NCBI GenBank assembly: GCA_035461385.1
Contig: DATHVI010000037.1
Location: 1 to 14,983, forward strand
Length of the DNA stretch: 14,983 nt
Direction: 5' to 3'
DNA from: DATHVI01 sp035461385
Lineage (GTDB): Bacteria; Actinomycetota; Thermoleophilia; Solirubrobacterales; 70-9
The notes under the pieces were generated by a model, which saw only the letters and a program-made list of their open reading frames with translations, was not told the DNA's origin and did not search any database. A program made the position numbers and the translations under genes. Shown here one piece after another: positions 1 to 5,353 of the stretch; position 1 is the first letter of the stretch, and every line of letters begins with the position of its first letter.

Positions 1-31
1 TGGCGCCCTTCACCACCAGACGCCGACTCAC
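1..31 (-). CDS. possible start of a downstream gene (anti-sigma factor?), cut by window edge
   Basis: A GTG codon at 29-31 on the minus strand overlaps the stop codon of the sigma factor gene by four bases (GTGA). A GGGGAG stretch lies about eight bases before it. Only ten codons fit before the window edge and they show no recognisable domain. In many actinobacteria the gene following an ECF sigma factor encodes its membrane anti-sigma factor, so that is the natural guess, but it rests on position only. Confidence 0.25.
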   Translation of the reverse strand, partial: MSRRLVVKGA

Positions 32-576
32 GACCCCGGCTCCCCGAGCGCGCAGCGGACCTTGGTCAGGGCGGTGCGAATCCGGGTCTTCGCCGTCCCC
101 AGCGGCGCGCCCTCGATCGCGCCGATCTCGCGGGCGGTGTAGCCGAACATCGCCGCCAGCAGCAGCGCCCGCCGCTGCTCGACGGGGAGCGAGGCGACGG
201 CGTCGCGGAGGTCGACGAGCTCGTCGCCGACTTCCCCGGCGTCGCCGGCGCCCCACAGCGGCGCGCCGCGATCGCCGAGCTCCGCCGGGTCGATCGGGTC
301 GGTGCGCTTCATCCGCAGCCGGTCGATCGCCAGGTTGCGGGCGATCGACAGCAGCCACGTGGCGACGCCGCTTCGCCGCGGGTCATAGGCGCCGGCGTGG
401 CGCCAGGCGCGCAGGAACGTCTCCTGGGCGACCTCCTCGGCGATCTCCCGCTCTCCCAGCATCGTCAGCGCGAGGCCGAAGACGCGCGCCTGGTAGCGCC
501 GCACGAACGCGGTCGCGGCCTCGGCGTCGCCCGAGACGAGCCCCGCTATCAACGCCTCGTCCGAAACAGACCACAT
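28..576 (-). CDS. ECF-type RNA polymerase sigma factor (sigma-70 family, SigK-like)
   Basis: This 182-residue protein has the two-domain layout of an extracytoplasmic-function sigma factor. Sigma region 2 spans about residues 18-92, with the core-binding and promoter-melting helices including EEVAQETFLRAWRH and WLLSIARNLAIDRLRMKR. Region 4 spans about 125-177, with the helix-turn-helix YTAREIGAIEGAPLGTAKTR that reads the -35 element. There is no region 1.1 or 3, as usual for the group. The ATG at 574-576 has no Shine-Dalgarno sequence and lies six bases after a promoter-like CCGTAG, so the message may be leaderless. The motif also occurs in mirror image in front of the divergent FN3 gene, which suggests autoregulation and a shared target. 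The resemblance to SigK is my impression from the sequence; the family assignment is firm, the subgroup is not. Confidence 0.93.
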   Translation of the reverse strand: MWSVSDEALIAGLVSGDAEAATAFVRRYQARVFGLALTMLGEREIAEEVAQETFLRAWRHAGAYDPRRSGVATWLLSIARNLAIDRLRMKRTDPIDPAELGDRGAPLWGAGDAGEVGDELVDLRDAVASLPVEQRRALLLAAMFGYTAREIGAIEGAPLGTAKTRIRTALTKVRCALGEPGS

Positions 577-582
577 GAGGCA

Positions 583-611
583 CTACGGGCGGCGACCGCC
601 GATGGATTGCC
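583..611 (-). promoter_or_regulatory. candidate ECF promoter of the sigma factor gene
   Basis: On the minus strand GGCAAT (606-611) is followed after 17 bases by CCGTAG (583-588), a spacing normal for an ECF -35/-10 pair. The fuller pattern GGCAATCCAT-N13-CCGTA also occurs with identical spacing on the plus strand at 632-659. The sigma start codon lies six bases beyond the -10, predicting a leaderless transcript. The promoter role is inferred from the duplication, spacing and placement. Confidence 0.55.
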
Positions 612-631
612 CGACCGGGTCGCGAGATCGC

Positions 632-660
632 GGCAATCCATTCCCGGCCGGCGGCCGTAT
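632..660 (+). promoter_or_regulatory. candidate ECF promoter of the FN3 protein gene
   Basis: GGCAAT (632-637), 17 bases, then CCGTAT (655-660). It is the mirror copy of the element in front of the sigma factor gene, and the two share GGCAATCCAT-N13-CCGTA exactly. Transcription would begin near 667, giving a leader of about 32 bases that contains the FN3 gene's ribosome-binding site. Likely recognised by the adjacent sigma factor; this is inference. Confidence 0.55.
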
Positions 661-698
661 ATGCCGGTGGAGACGTCTACGACTTGGGAGGAAACGGG

Positions 699-1631
699 AT
701 GAGGACCACGGAGGTAGTCCGAGGCCTCGTCGGAGCGGCGGCGCTGACGATCGCGCTGGTCGCTCCGGCGCAGGCGTCGGCGAGCACGGTGCCAGGCCCC
801 ACCGACCTCGAGGTGACGGACGTGACGGCGACGAGCTTCACGCTCGAGTGGTCGGAGCCGGCCGACACGCGCGGCCTCTACGGCTACAGCGTCCGCGACC
901 TCGACAACCCCTTCGTCAACAACCAGATCGGCTGGGGCTTCGCGACCACGGCGACGGTCGACGCCGAGCCGAACACGACCTACAACGTCGCCGTGCGGAC
1001 GAGCTACATCAACCATCCCGACGGAGTCGCCGAGTCGGAGCCGAGCAACGCCGTCACGGTCACGACGCCGGCCGACACCGAGCCGCCGGAGACGCCCGTG
1101 CTGCGGCTGCAGCGCAAGACCGCGACCTCGGTGATCTTCAACCGCGACCTCGCCGACGACAACGTCGGCTTCTTCGCGCCCGGCTACGTGATCGAGGTGA
1201 ACGGCGGCGAACGCCACGTCGAGGTGACGAGCAGCCAGTGGAGCTGGGGCGTCCACGGCCTCGCGTCGAACACGACGCACTCGTTCCGCGTCAATGCGAT
1301 CGACGCGGCCGGCGACGAGTCCGACTGGAGCGAGCCGGTCTCGGTCGCGATCGAGGACGAGCCGCCGACCGTCCCCGAGAACATCCGCGTCGAGGGCGAC
1401 CTCGCCGTCTGGGACCGGTCGACCGACAACTCGGGACAGCTGCGCTACGAGGTCTTCATGGACGGCGACTTCCACATCTCCACGACCTCGAAGCCGCAGG
1501 ACGATTTCCAGTTCTGGACCGACGTCGCCGAAGCCTACGGGCCCGGCGATCACCTGTTCACTGTCGAGGCGGTCGACTCGAGCCAGAACCGCTCCGGTCA
1601 CAGCGATCCGTTCGTGATCACCGTCGACTGA
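699..1631 (+). CDS. secreted protein of three fibronectin type III domains
   Basis: This 310-residue protein has a signal peptide (residues 1 to about 27: VVRGLVGAAALTIALVAPAQA followed by SAS). Three FN3-like beta-sandwich domains follow, at about 32-122, 130-218 and 222-308, each starting with a PxxP-type linker and carrying the W/Y-rich strand pattern, for example SFTLEWSEP and NTTHSFRVNAIDAAGDESDWSEP. I see no catalytic domain, sortase signal or C-terminal membrane anchor, so it is probably exported and free or loosely wall-bound. The ATG at 699 is chosen over an in-frame TTG at 684 because GGAGG (687-691) lies seven bases before it. The gene diverges from an ECF sigma factor and shares a mirrored promoter motif with it. 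This is comparable to SigK controlling secreted antigens in mycobacteria, though those antigens are a different fold. Its function is unknown. Confidence 0.85.
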   Translation: MRTTEVVRGLVGAAALTIALVAPAQASASTVPGPTDLEVTDVTATSFTLEWSEPADTRGLYGYSVRDLDNPFVNNQIGWGFATTATVDAEPNTTYNVAVRTSYINHPDGVAESEPSNAVTVTTPADTEPPETPVLRLQRKTATSVIFNRDLADDNVGFFAPGYVIEVNGGERHVEVTSSQWSWGVHGLASNTTHSFRVNAIDAAGDESDWSEPVSVAIEDEPPTVPENIRVEGDLAVWDRSTDNSGQLRYEVFMDGDFHISTTSKPQDDFQFWTDVAEAYGPGDHLFTVEAVDSSQNRSGHSDPFVITVD

Positions 1632-1643
1632 GACTGCGAGGGA

Positions 1644-1665
1644 CCCGGGCCGGCCCCGGCCCGGG
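1644..1665. terminator. GC-rich palindrome after the FN3 gene, candidate terminator
   Basis: Ten-base perfect arms CCCGGGCCGG (1644-1653) and CCGGCCCGGG (1656-1665) are separated by CC, twelve bases after the FN3 stop codon. No T-run follows, so it is a weak candidate for intrinsic termination, although U-tract-less hairpins are common in high-GC actinobacteria. Confidence 0.4.
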
Positions 1666-1892
1666 GCCCCCGGCCGCCACGAACGTCCCGGACGCCCGGC
1701 CAAAGCGCCGGCTCCGGGGCGTTTCGCGTTGGCGCCGCCCGTTTGCCGCACCCGCCTCGGGTACTGGTCGGGACCCGACGCTCTCGTTGAACGCTCGAGA
1801 GCCATGTCAAGGCACTCAAAGACCGCATCTTGTTCACGCATCTCGGGGGCGCGCGAGGGCCCCGGAAGCGTCCGCCGCGCCGGGGTGCCAAA
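1666..1892. other. intergenic region before the ArsR operon, with two small hairpins
   Basis: I see no gene here. It holds an imperfect hairpin around 1699-1725 (CGCCGG/CCGGggCG flanked by AAA and TTT). It also holds a 7-bp-arm inverted repeat, GCTCTCG (1780-1786) and CGAGAGC (1796-1802). No convincing -35/-10 pair was found. A reading frame opens at 1830 in frame with the ArsR gene, but that extension looks unlike the family's N-terminus. Confidence 0.35.
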
Positions 1893-1912
1893 ATAGTTAA
1901 CTATATGGTTAA
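1893..1912. promoter_or_regulatory. candidate ArsR operator overlapping the gene start
   Basis: ATAGTTAACTAT (1893-1904) is a perfect 12-bp palindrome ending immediately before the ATG at 1905. A second overlapping inverted repeat, TTAAC (1897-1901) and GTTAA (1908-1912), reaches into the first codons. It is a strikingly A/T-rich island in GC-rich DNA. Small ArsR repressors usually bind such sites to control their own operon; binding by this protein is inferred. Confidence 0.55.
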
Positions 1913-2219
1913 TGATCCGTTCAGGGCGCTCGCGCATCCGATCCGCCGGGGCATCGTCGAGAACCTCGCGGCAGGTCCAGCGACCGTTGCCGAGGCGACC
2001 GGCGGCTTCGGCGTCTCGAAGCCGGCGATCTCGAAGCACCTGAGGGTGCTCGAGGAGACCGGCGTCGTCACGCGCGCGGTCGAGGGGCGGACGCACCGCC
2101 TCTCGCTCGAGCTCGATGCGCTGCGGGAAGCGGCCGAGTGGATGGATCGCCAGCGCGCCCTGTGGGGCCGCCTATTCGACGCAGTCGACGACTACCTGAA
2201 GGAGGAACGACCGAAATGA
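1905..2219 (+). CDS. ArsR-family winged-helix repressor
   Basis: A 104-residue protein that starts MVNDPFRALAHPIRRGIVENL, the usual ArsR opening. The winged helix-turn-helix covers about residues 28-75, with VSKPAISKHLRVLEETGVV as the recognition helix and EGRTHRLSL in the wing. It has no cysteine at all, so it lacks the classical metal-thiolate site. It belongs with the ArsR proteins that accompany SRPBCC/AHSA1 genes rather than with arsenic or zinc sensors. The start at 1905 is preferred over 1830 because the family N-terminus begins here and the palindromic operator abuts it. No Shine-Dalgarno sequence is present, so translation may be leaderless. Its stop overlaps the next gene's start (ATGA), so it heads an operon with the DUF899 and SRPBCC genes. 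The signal it senses is unknown. Confidence 0.9.
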   Translation: MVNDPFRALAHPIRRGIVENLAAGPATVAEATGGFGVSKPAISKHLRVLEETGVVTRAVEGRTHRLSLELDALREAAEWMDRQRALWGRLFDAVDDYLKEERPK

Positions 2220-2914
2220 AGACACCCCCGATCGTCTCGTGGCAGGAGTGGGAGAGCGCCCGCGAGGAGCTGCTGGAAAAGGAGAAGGAGCTGACCCGCG
2301 CCCGCGATGCGCTGGCAGCAGAGCGGCGGCGGATGCCCTGGCTGGCCGTGGAGAAGGAGTACCGCTTCGAGGGGCCGGGCGGCCCGGCGACCCTGCTCGA
2401 CCTCTTCGAGGGACGCCGCCAGCTGATCGTCTACCGCGCCTTCTACGGGCCCGAGGTCACCTCCTACGCCGAAGGGGGGTCGTACCCGGAGCGGGCCTGC
2501 GTGGGCTGCTCATTCGTCGCCGACCAGGTCGCGCCTCCGGCCCATCTGAACGCTCGCGACACCACGCTCGCGTTTGCCTCGCGCGCACCCCAGGCGGAGA
2601 TCCAGGGCCTGAGGGAGCGCCACGGGTGGGGACACATCCCGTGGTACACGATCCCCGACGACTCCGACTTCGACTCGGACTTCGACGTCCGTGAATGGCA
2701 CGGGACGAACGCCTTCATCCGCGAGGGCGATCGGATCTTCCGTACCTACTTCGTCGACAGCCGCGGCGACGAGGCGATGGGCAGCACCTGGAGCTATCTC
2801 GACATCACCGCGCTCGGGCGCCAGGAGGAGTGGGAGGACTCCCCGGACGGTTACCCGCAGACGCCGCCGTATCAGTGGTGGAACTACCACGACGCGTACG
2901 GCGACGGCGCGTGA
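2216..2914 (+). CDS. DUF899 family thioredoxin-like protein
   Basis: A 232-residue protein of the DUF899 family, which has a thioredoxin-like fold. Residues 10-40 form a charged amphipathic helix. The core has IVYRAFYGP (71-79), the cysteine pair ACVGCSF (Cys95, Cys98) and a C-terminal half with WHGTNAFIREGDRIFRTYFV and SYLDITALGRQEEWEDSP, all characteristic of the family. The CxxC could be redox-active, but no reaction is established for the family. AAGGAGG (2199-2205) lies ten bases before the ATG at 2216, which overlaps the ArsR stop by four bases. The acidic repeat DSDFDSDFDV (149-158) is a small oddity. Co-transcription with ArsR and SRPBCC genes suggests a small inducible detoxification or stress unit; that role is inferred. 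Confidence 0.88.
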   Translation: MKTPPIVSWQEWESAREELLEKEKELTRARDALAAERRRMPWLAVEKEYRFEGPGGPATLLDLFEGRRQLIVYRAFYGPEVTSYAEGGSYPERACVGCSFVADQVAPPAHLNARDTTLAFASRAPQAEIQGLRERHGWGHIPWYTIPDDSDFDSDFDVREWHGTNAFIREGDRIFRTYFVDSRGDEAMGSTWSYLDITALGRQEEWEDSPDGYPQTPPYQWWNYHDAYGDGA

Positions 2915-3039
2915 TCGCGCACATCGGAGGTGTGCCGCTCGAGGAGGCGCTGCTCCCGGTGATGCTCGGGGGCAGCGCCGGGCTGCTCGCCGTCCGCGGC
3001 TGGATAATGGCGCATTCGCCACACCGACCGAAACGGGAG
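2911..3039 (+). other. 43-codon hydrophobic segment, possible fused or degenerate small membrane ORF
   Basis: The segment reads IAHIGGVPLEEALLPVMLGG at its beginning, followed by a short hydrophobic helix and a basic tail (HSPHRPKR). This is the look of a free-standing one-helix membrane peptide. It begins at a coupled GTG and runs without a stop into the SRPBCC domain. From memory, short actinobacterial peptides starting with a similar AHxGGxPxEE stretch exist, but I could not verify this. Confidence 0.35.
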
Positions 3040-3498
3040 ATGACCGCGAAGACGACGCTGCGGATGAAGCGCACCTACGAGGCCCCGGCCCGGAGGGTGT
3101 TCGACGCCTGGACCAGCGAGGAGGTCCTGCGGCGCTGGTTCCATGCCGAGCACGACTGGGAGACGACCGAGGCGCGGGTTGACCTGCGCGTCGGCGGCGC
3201 CGTGCGCGTGGTGATGCGAGATCCGCACGAGGACGCCGAGTACGGCGGCGGCGGCGAGTACACGGAGATCGACCCGCCGAGGAGGCTGGCGTTCACCTGG
3301 ACGTGGGACCGCGAACCGACGAGGCAGACGCTGATCGAGATCGAGTTCGAGGAGTCCGACGGCCGCACGACCGTCAGCTTCACCCATAACGGCCTCTGGA
3401 GCGAAGAGGAGGTCCGCTCGCACGAGGGCGGGTGGAGCAGGTGCTTCGACAACCTCGAACGCGCGTTGCGCCGCCCGCCCGCGCTCTCCGGCTCATAA
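2911..3498 (+). CDS. SRPBCC/AHSA1-domain protein with hydrophobic N-terminal extension
   Basis: Read from the GTG at 2911, which overlaps the DUF899 stop as GTGA, the product has 195 residues. The SRPBCC (AHSA1/START-like) domain starts at residue 44 (ATG at 3040) with TLRMKRTYEAPARRVFDAWT and includes VLRRWFHAEHDW, the GGGGEYTEIDPPRRLAFTW strand and GGWSRCFDNLERALR. Such domains bind hydrophobic ligands; the ligand here is unknown. Residues 1-43 form an extra segment with a hydrophobic stretch EALLPVMLGGSAGLLAVRGW that is not part of the fold. Codon third positions there are G/C-rich, which supports translation. The shorter ATG at 3040 would give 152 residues, the usual family length, but has no proper ribosome-binding site. 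The stop codon lies within a tRNA-Met-like fragment, so the last residues (about PPALSGS) may not be native. Confidence 0.82.
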   Translation: MIAHIGGVPLEEALLPVMLGGSAGLLAVRGWIMAHSPHRPKREMTAKTTLRMKRTYEAPARRVFDAWTSEEVLRRWFHAEHDWETTEARVDLRVGGAVRVVMRDPHEDAEYGGGGEYTEIDPPRRLAFTWTWDREPTRQTLIEIEFEESDGRTTVSFTHNGLWSEEEVRSHEGGWSRCFDNLERALRRPPALSGS

Positions 3499-3530
3499 CC
3501 CGGAGGTCGCGGGTTCAATCGCGCCCCGGC
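3492..3530 (+). other. decayed tRNA-Met(CAT) 3' fragment, possible integration-site remnant
   Basis: CTCATAACCCGGAGGTCG (3492-3509) followed by CGGGTTCAATC (3510-3520) matches the consensus from an anticodon loop with CAT, through the AGGTC variable loop and into the T-loop. The following bases no longer pair with GCGGG and one A seems lost from the TTCAAATC loop, so the T-arm is broken. The bases upstream are SRPBCC coding sequence, so there is no 5' half. Frames across it translate to LITRRSRVQ and, in reverse, MNPRPPGYEP, peptides well known as translations of tRNA genes. It is not a functional tRNA. Confidence 0.6.
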
Positions 3531-3645
3531 TCACACCCGGCCAGTTCCGAGAACCGCCGGGAATCGGCGCGTTTGGCTTCCGAGCCGGTCTCCCCCGAGG
3601 TTGACCGCGGCGGCCGCCGAGGCAGTTGACCGGGTTCGCCGCTGC
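3531..3645. other. intergenic region between SRPBCC and tetR genes
   Basis: About 115 bases with no gene. It contains small GC-rich inverted repeats, including CGCCG-GGAAT-CGGCG near 3556-3570 and a palindrome CGGCGGCCGCCG near 3608-3619, that could help terminate the two converging transcripts. No T-run is present. Confidence 0.3.
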
Positions 3646-4233
3646 TCAGGCCAGCAGCCTCACCCAGGTCGTGGTCAGCGCGTCGAGGACCGCCTGACGC
3701 GAGACCGCGGCGTCCTCGAGCCACCAGAGGACGAGCGCCGCCATCCCCATGCTGAGGAGCTCGGCCAGCGGCTCGACCTCGCGACGCGGAGGCGGGCTTG
3801 CCGCCAGCGAGCGGATCACTTCCGCGAGCACCGCTCGCGCGCGGGCGTGAACCTGCCGACGCCTCGCCGCAATTTCCGGGCCCCCGCTCGTGTCGCGGAA
3901 CAGCAGCTTCCAGGCGTAGGAGCGCCGCTCGACGTAGTCAAGCCAGAGATCGAGCACCGACCGCAGTCGCTCGTCCAAAGCCCCCGTGGCTGGGATCGAC
4001 GCGACGAAGCCGGCAAGGTCGTCGCGGTGGCGATCGAGCAGGGCGAGATAGAGCTCGCGCTTCGAGCCGAAATGGCGGTAGACGATCGGCTTCGTGACGC
4101 CGGCGGCGGCGGCGATCTCGTCGAGACGCGTCGCCTCGTAGCCATGCTCGCCGAACAGCCGACCGGCCGCCTCGACGATCAGGGCCCGGCGCTCGGGGAC
4201 CGGAAGCCGTTTGCGCGGCGTGGTGGGAGCCAT
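3646..4233 (-). CDS. TetR-family transcriptional repressor
   Basis: This 195-residue protein has the TetR N-terminal DNA-binding domain at about residues 14-60: RRALIVEAAGRLFGEHGYEATRLDEIAAAAGVTKPIVYRHFGSKRELYLALL in family order, with the helix-turn-helix at about 35-56. The all-helical C-terminal half (65-195) would bind an unknown ligand and form the dimer. The ATG at 4231-4233 directly follows a perfect inverted repeat and has no Shine-Dalgarno sequence, so the message may be leaderless and the repressor would block its own start. The gene diverges from a cupin gene; the operator between them suggests it controls both. Confidence 0.92.
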   Translation of the reverse strand: MAPTTPRKRLPVPERRALIVEAAGRLFGEHGYEATRLDEIAAAAGVTKPIVYRHFGSKRELYLALLDRHRDDLAGFVASIPATGALDERLRSVLDLWLDYVERRSYAWKLLFRDTSGGPEIAARRRQVHARARAVLAEVIRSLAASPPPRREVEPLAELLSMGMAALVLWWLEDAAVSRQAVLDALTTTWVRLLA

Positions 4234-4251
4234 AGTTACTCACTAGTAACT
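4234..4251. promoter_or_regulatory. TetR operator between divergent tetR and cupin genes
   Basis: Perfect 7-bp arms AGTTACT (4234-4240) and AGTAACT (4245-4251) are separated by CACT. The site touches the tetR start codon on one side and ends seven bases before the first ATG of the cupin frame on the other. The form TTACT-N4-AGTAA is typical of TetR-family operators. The site is seen; the binding protein is inferred. Confidence 0.7.
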
Positions 4252-4292
4252 TAGCTGATATGGTGGATGCGATCGAACGCGAGGAGGTCCAG

Positions 4293-4865
4293 ATGAGCAG
4301 CGATGCGACCGGCGCGAAGGCCCCCAAGGTCGAGGCGGAGGACGCGATCCTGGCTCGCGCGCGCGGCGCGGTCGAGGATCCGATCCACAAGGTGTCGTAC
4401 AGCTTCCGGCGCCAGGGGTCCGAGCTCTGGGTCTACACCTGGCTCGAGGACGGCGCCCACCTGCCGGAGCACTTTCACCCGTCGCTCGAGGAGCGCTGGG
4501 AGACGCTCGAGGGCGCCGCGCGGGTGAGGCTCGACGGCAACTGGCGCGACCTCGTCCCCGCCGACGGCCCGGTGCTCGTCGCCCGGAACGTCCGTCACGA
4601 GCTTCGGAACGAGAGCGGTCGGCTCGCGCGGATGCGAACGCGGGTGACGCCGGCGGGGCGCTTGGAGGAGTTCCTGACCGAGAGCGCGCGGGCCGCGCGG
4701 GAGGGGCTCTACAACGCTCGAAACCTGCCGACGAGCCTTCGCGGCGCGACCTGGATCGCGCAGTTCGCGCTGCGATTCCGCGACGAGACGGTGATGACCT
4801 CGCCGCCGCCGGCGCTTCAGCGGATAGCGTTGCCGCTGCTGGCGCGGCTTGCCCGCGGTCGTTGA
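4293..4865 (+). CDS. cupin-domain protein
   Basis: A 190-residue protein with a single cupin beta-barrel at about residues 40-120. Motif 1 is HLPEHFHPSLEERWETLEGAARVRLDG, giving likely metal ligands His60, His62 and Glu66 or Glu67. Motif 2 is VLVARNVRHELRNES with His102. The C-terminal 70 residues (FLTESARAAREGLYNARNLP onwards) are helical and end in a proline/leucine-rich tail. GAGGAGG (4281-4287) precedes the ATG at 4293 by five bases, so I prefer this to the in-frame ATG at 4260, which has no ribosome-binding site and would give 201 residues. It is probably regulated by the divergent TetR protein. Enzymatic role unknown; cupins of this kind include dioxygenases and non-enzymatic binders. 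Confidence 0.85.
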   Translation: MSSDATGAKAPKVEAEDAILARARGAVEDPIHKVSYSFRRQGSELWVYTWLEDGAHLPEHFHPSLEERWETLEGAARVRLDGNWRDLVPADGPVLVARNVRHELRNESGRLARMRTRVTPAGRLEEFLTESARAAREGLYNARNLPTSLRGATWIAQFALRFRDETVMTSPPPALQRIALPLLARLARGR

Positions 4866-4912
4866 CGCCCGTCGCGACCCTGAGCATCGACCCGGGACGA
4901 CGAAAGGAGACG

Positions 4913-5344
4913 ATGGTGGAGAAGCGACTGAGCCTGATCACCCTCGGCGTGGCGGACGTGTCGCGGGCGCAGGCGTTCTACGAGGCGCTCGGCTGGCGAC
5001 TCGACGGAGGCGTCGACGACGAGACCGATCACGTCGCCTTCTTCCAGCTGCCGGGGATGATCTTCGCGCTCTGGGATCGCGGCAAGGTCGCGGCCGACAG
5101 CGAGGTCGAGGATCCCGGCGGCTGGGGCGGCGTCACCCTCGCCTACAACGTCCGCTCGCGCGAGCAGGTCGACGAGGTCCTCGCCGAGGCCGAGCGGGCG
5201 GGGGCGCGGATCGGCCGCGCCGGCGCGGAGACGTTCTGGGGCGGCTACTCGGGCGTCTTCGTCGACCCCGACGGCCACCCGTGGGAGGTCGCCCACAACC
5301 CGAACTGGACCGTCCACGACGACGGCCGGACGACGCTCGCCTGA
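4913..5344 (+). CDS. VOC-family (glyoxalase/bleomycin-resistance-like) protein
   Basis: A 143-residue protein with two beta-alpha-beta-beta-beta halves of the vicinal-oxygen-chelate fold: LSLITLGVADVSRAQAFYEALGW at the start, and GGVTLAYNVRSREQVDEVLAEAERAGARI followed by GVFVDPDGHPWEVAHNP in the second half. The first metal-ligand His of many VOC enzymes is Thr here (SLITLGV), so metal binding is uncertain, although the terminal Glu of PWEV is kept. AAAGGAG (4903-4909) supports the ATG at 4913; a TTG at 4862 in the same frame is unlikely. It follows the cupin gene by 47 bases and is probably co-transcribed with it. Its stop lies nine bases from the converging copA stop. Confidence 0.87.
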   Translation: MVEKRLSLITLGVADVSRAQAFYEALGWRLDGGVDDETDHVAFFQLPGMIFALWDRGKVAADSEVEDPGGWGGVTLAYNVRSREQVDEVLAEAERAGARIGRAGAETFWGGYSGVFVDPDGHPWEVAHNPNWTVHDDGRTTLA

Positions 5345-5353
5345 CGCCCCCGC

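Noticed and set aside
1780..1802. Inverted repeat GCTCTCG/CGAGAGC as an operator
   Set aside because: It is more than 100 bases from the ArsR start, unlike the repeat at the start codon, and nothing else ties it to a regulator.
549..2096. A 515-codon minus-strand frame over the FN3 gene
   Set aside because: Low-complexity Arg/Val/Asp composition and complete overlap with the well-supported FN3 gene.
3492..3530. A functional tRNA-Met gene
   Set aside because: There is no acceptor 5' half or D-arm, and the T-stem does not pair.
3432..3629. Plus-strand frame giving LITRRSRVQ and minus-strand frame giving MNPRPPGYEP
   Set aside because: These are translations of tRNA sequence, not proteins; they were used instead as evidence for the tRNA fragment.
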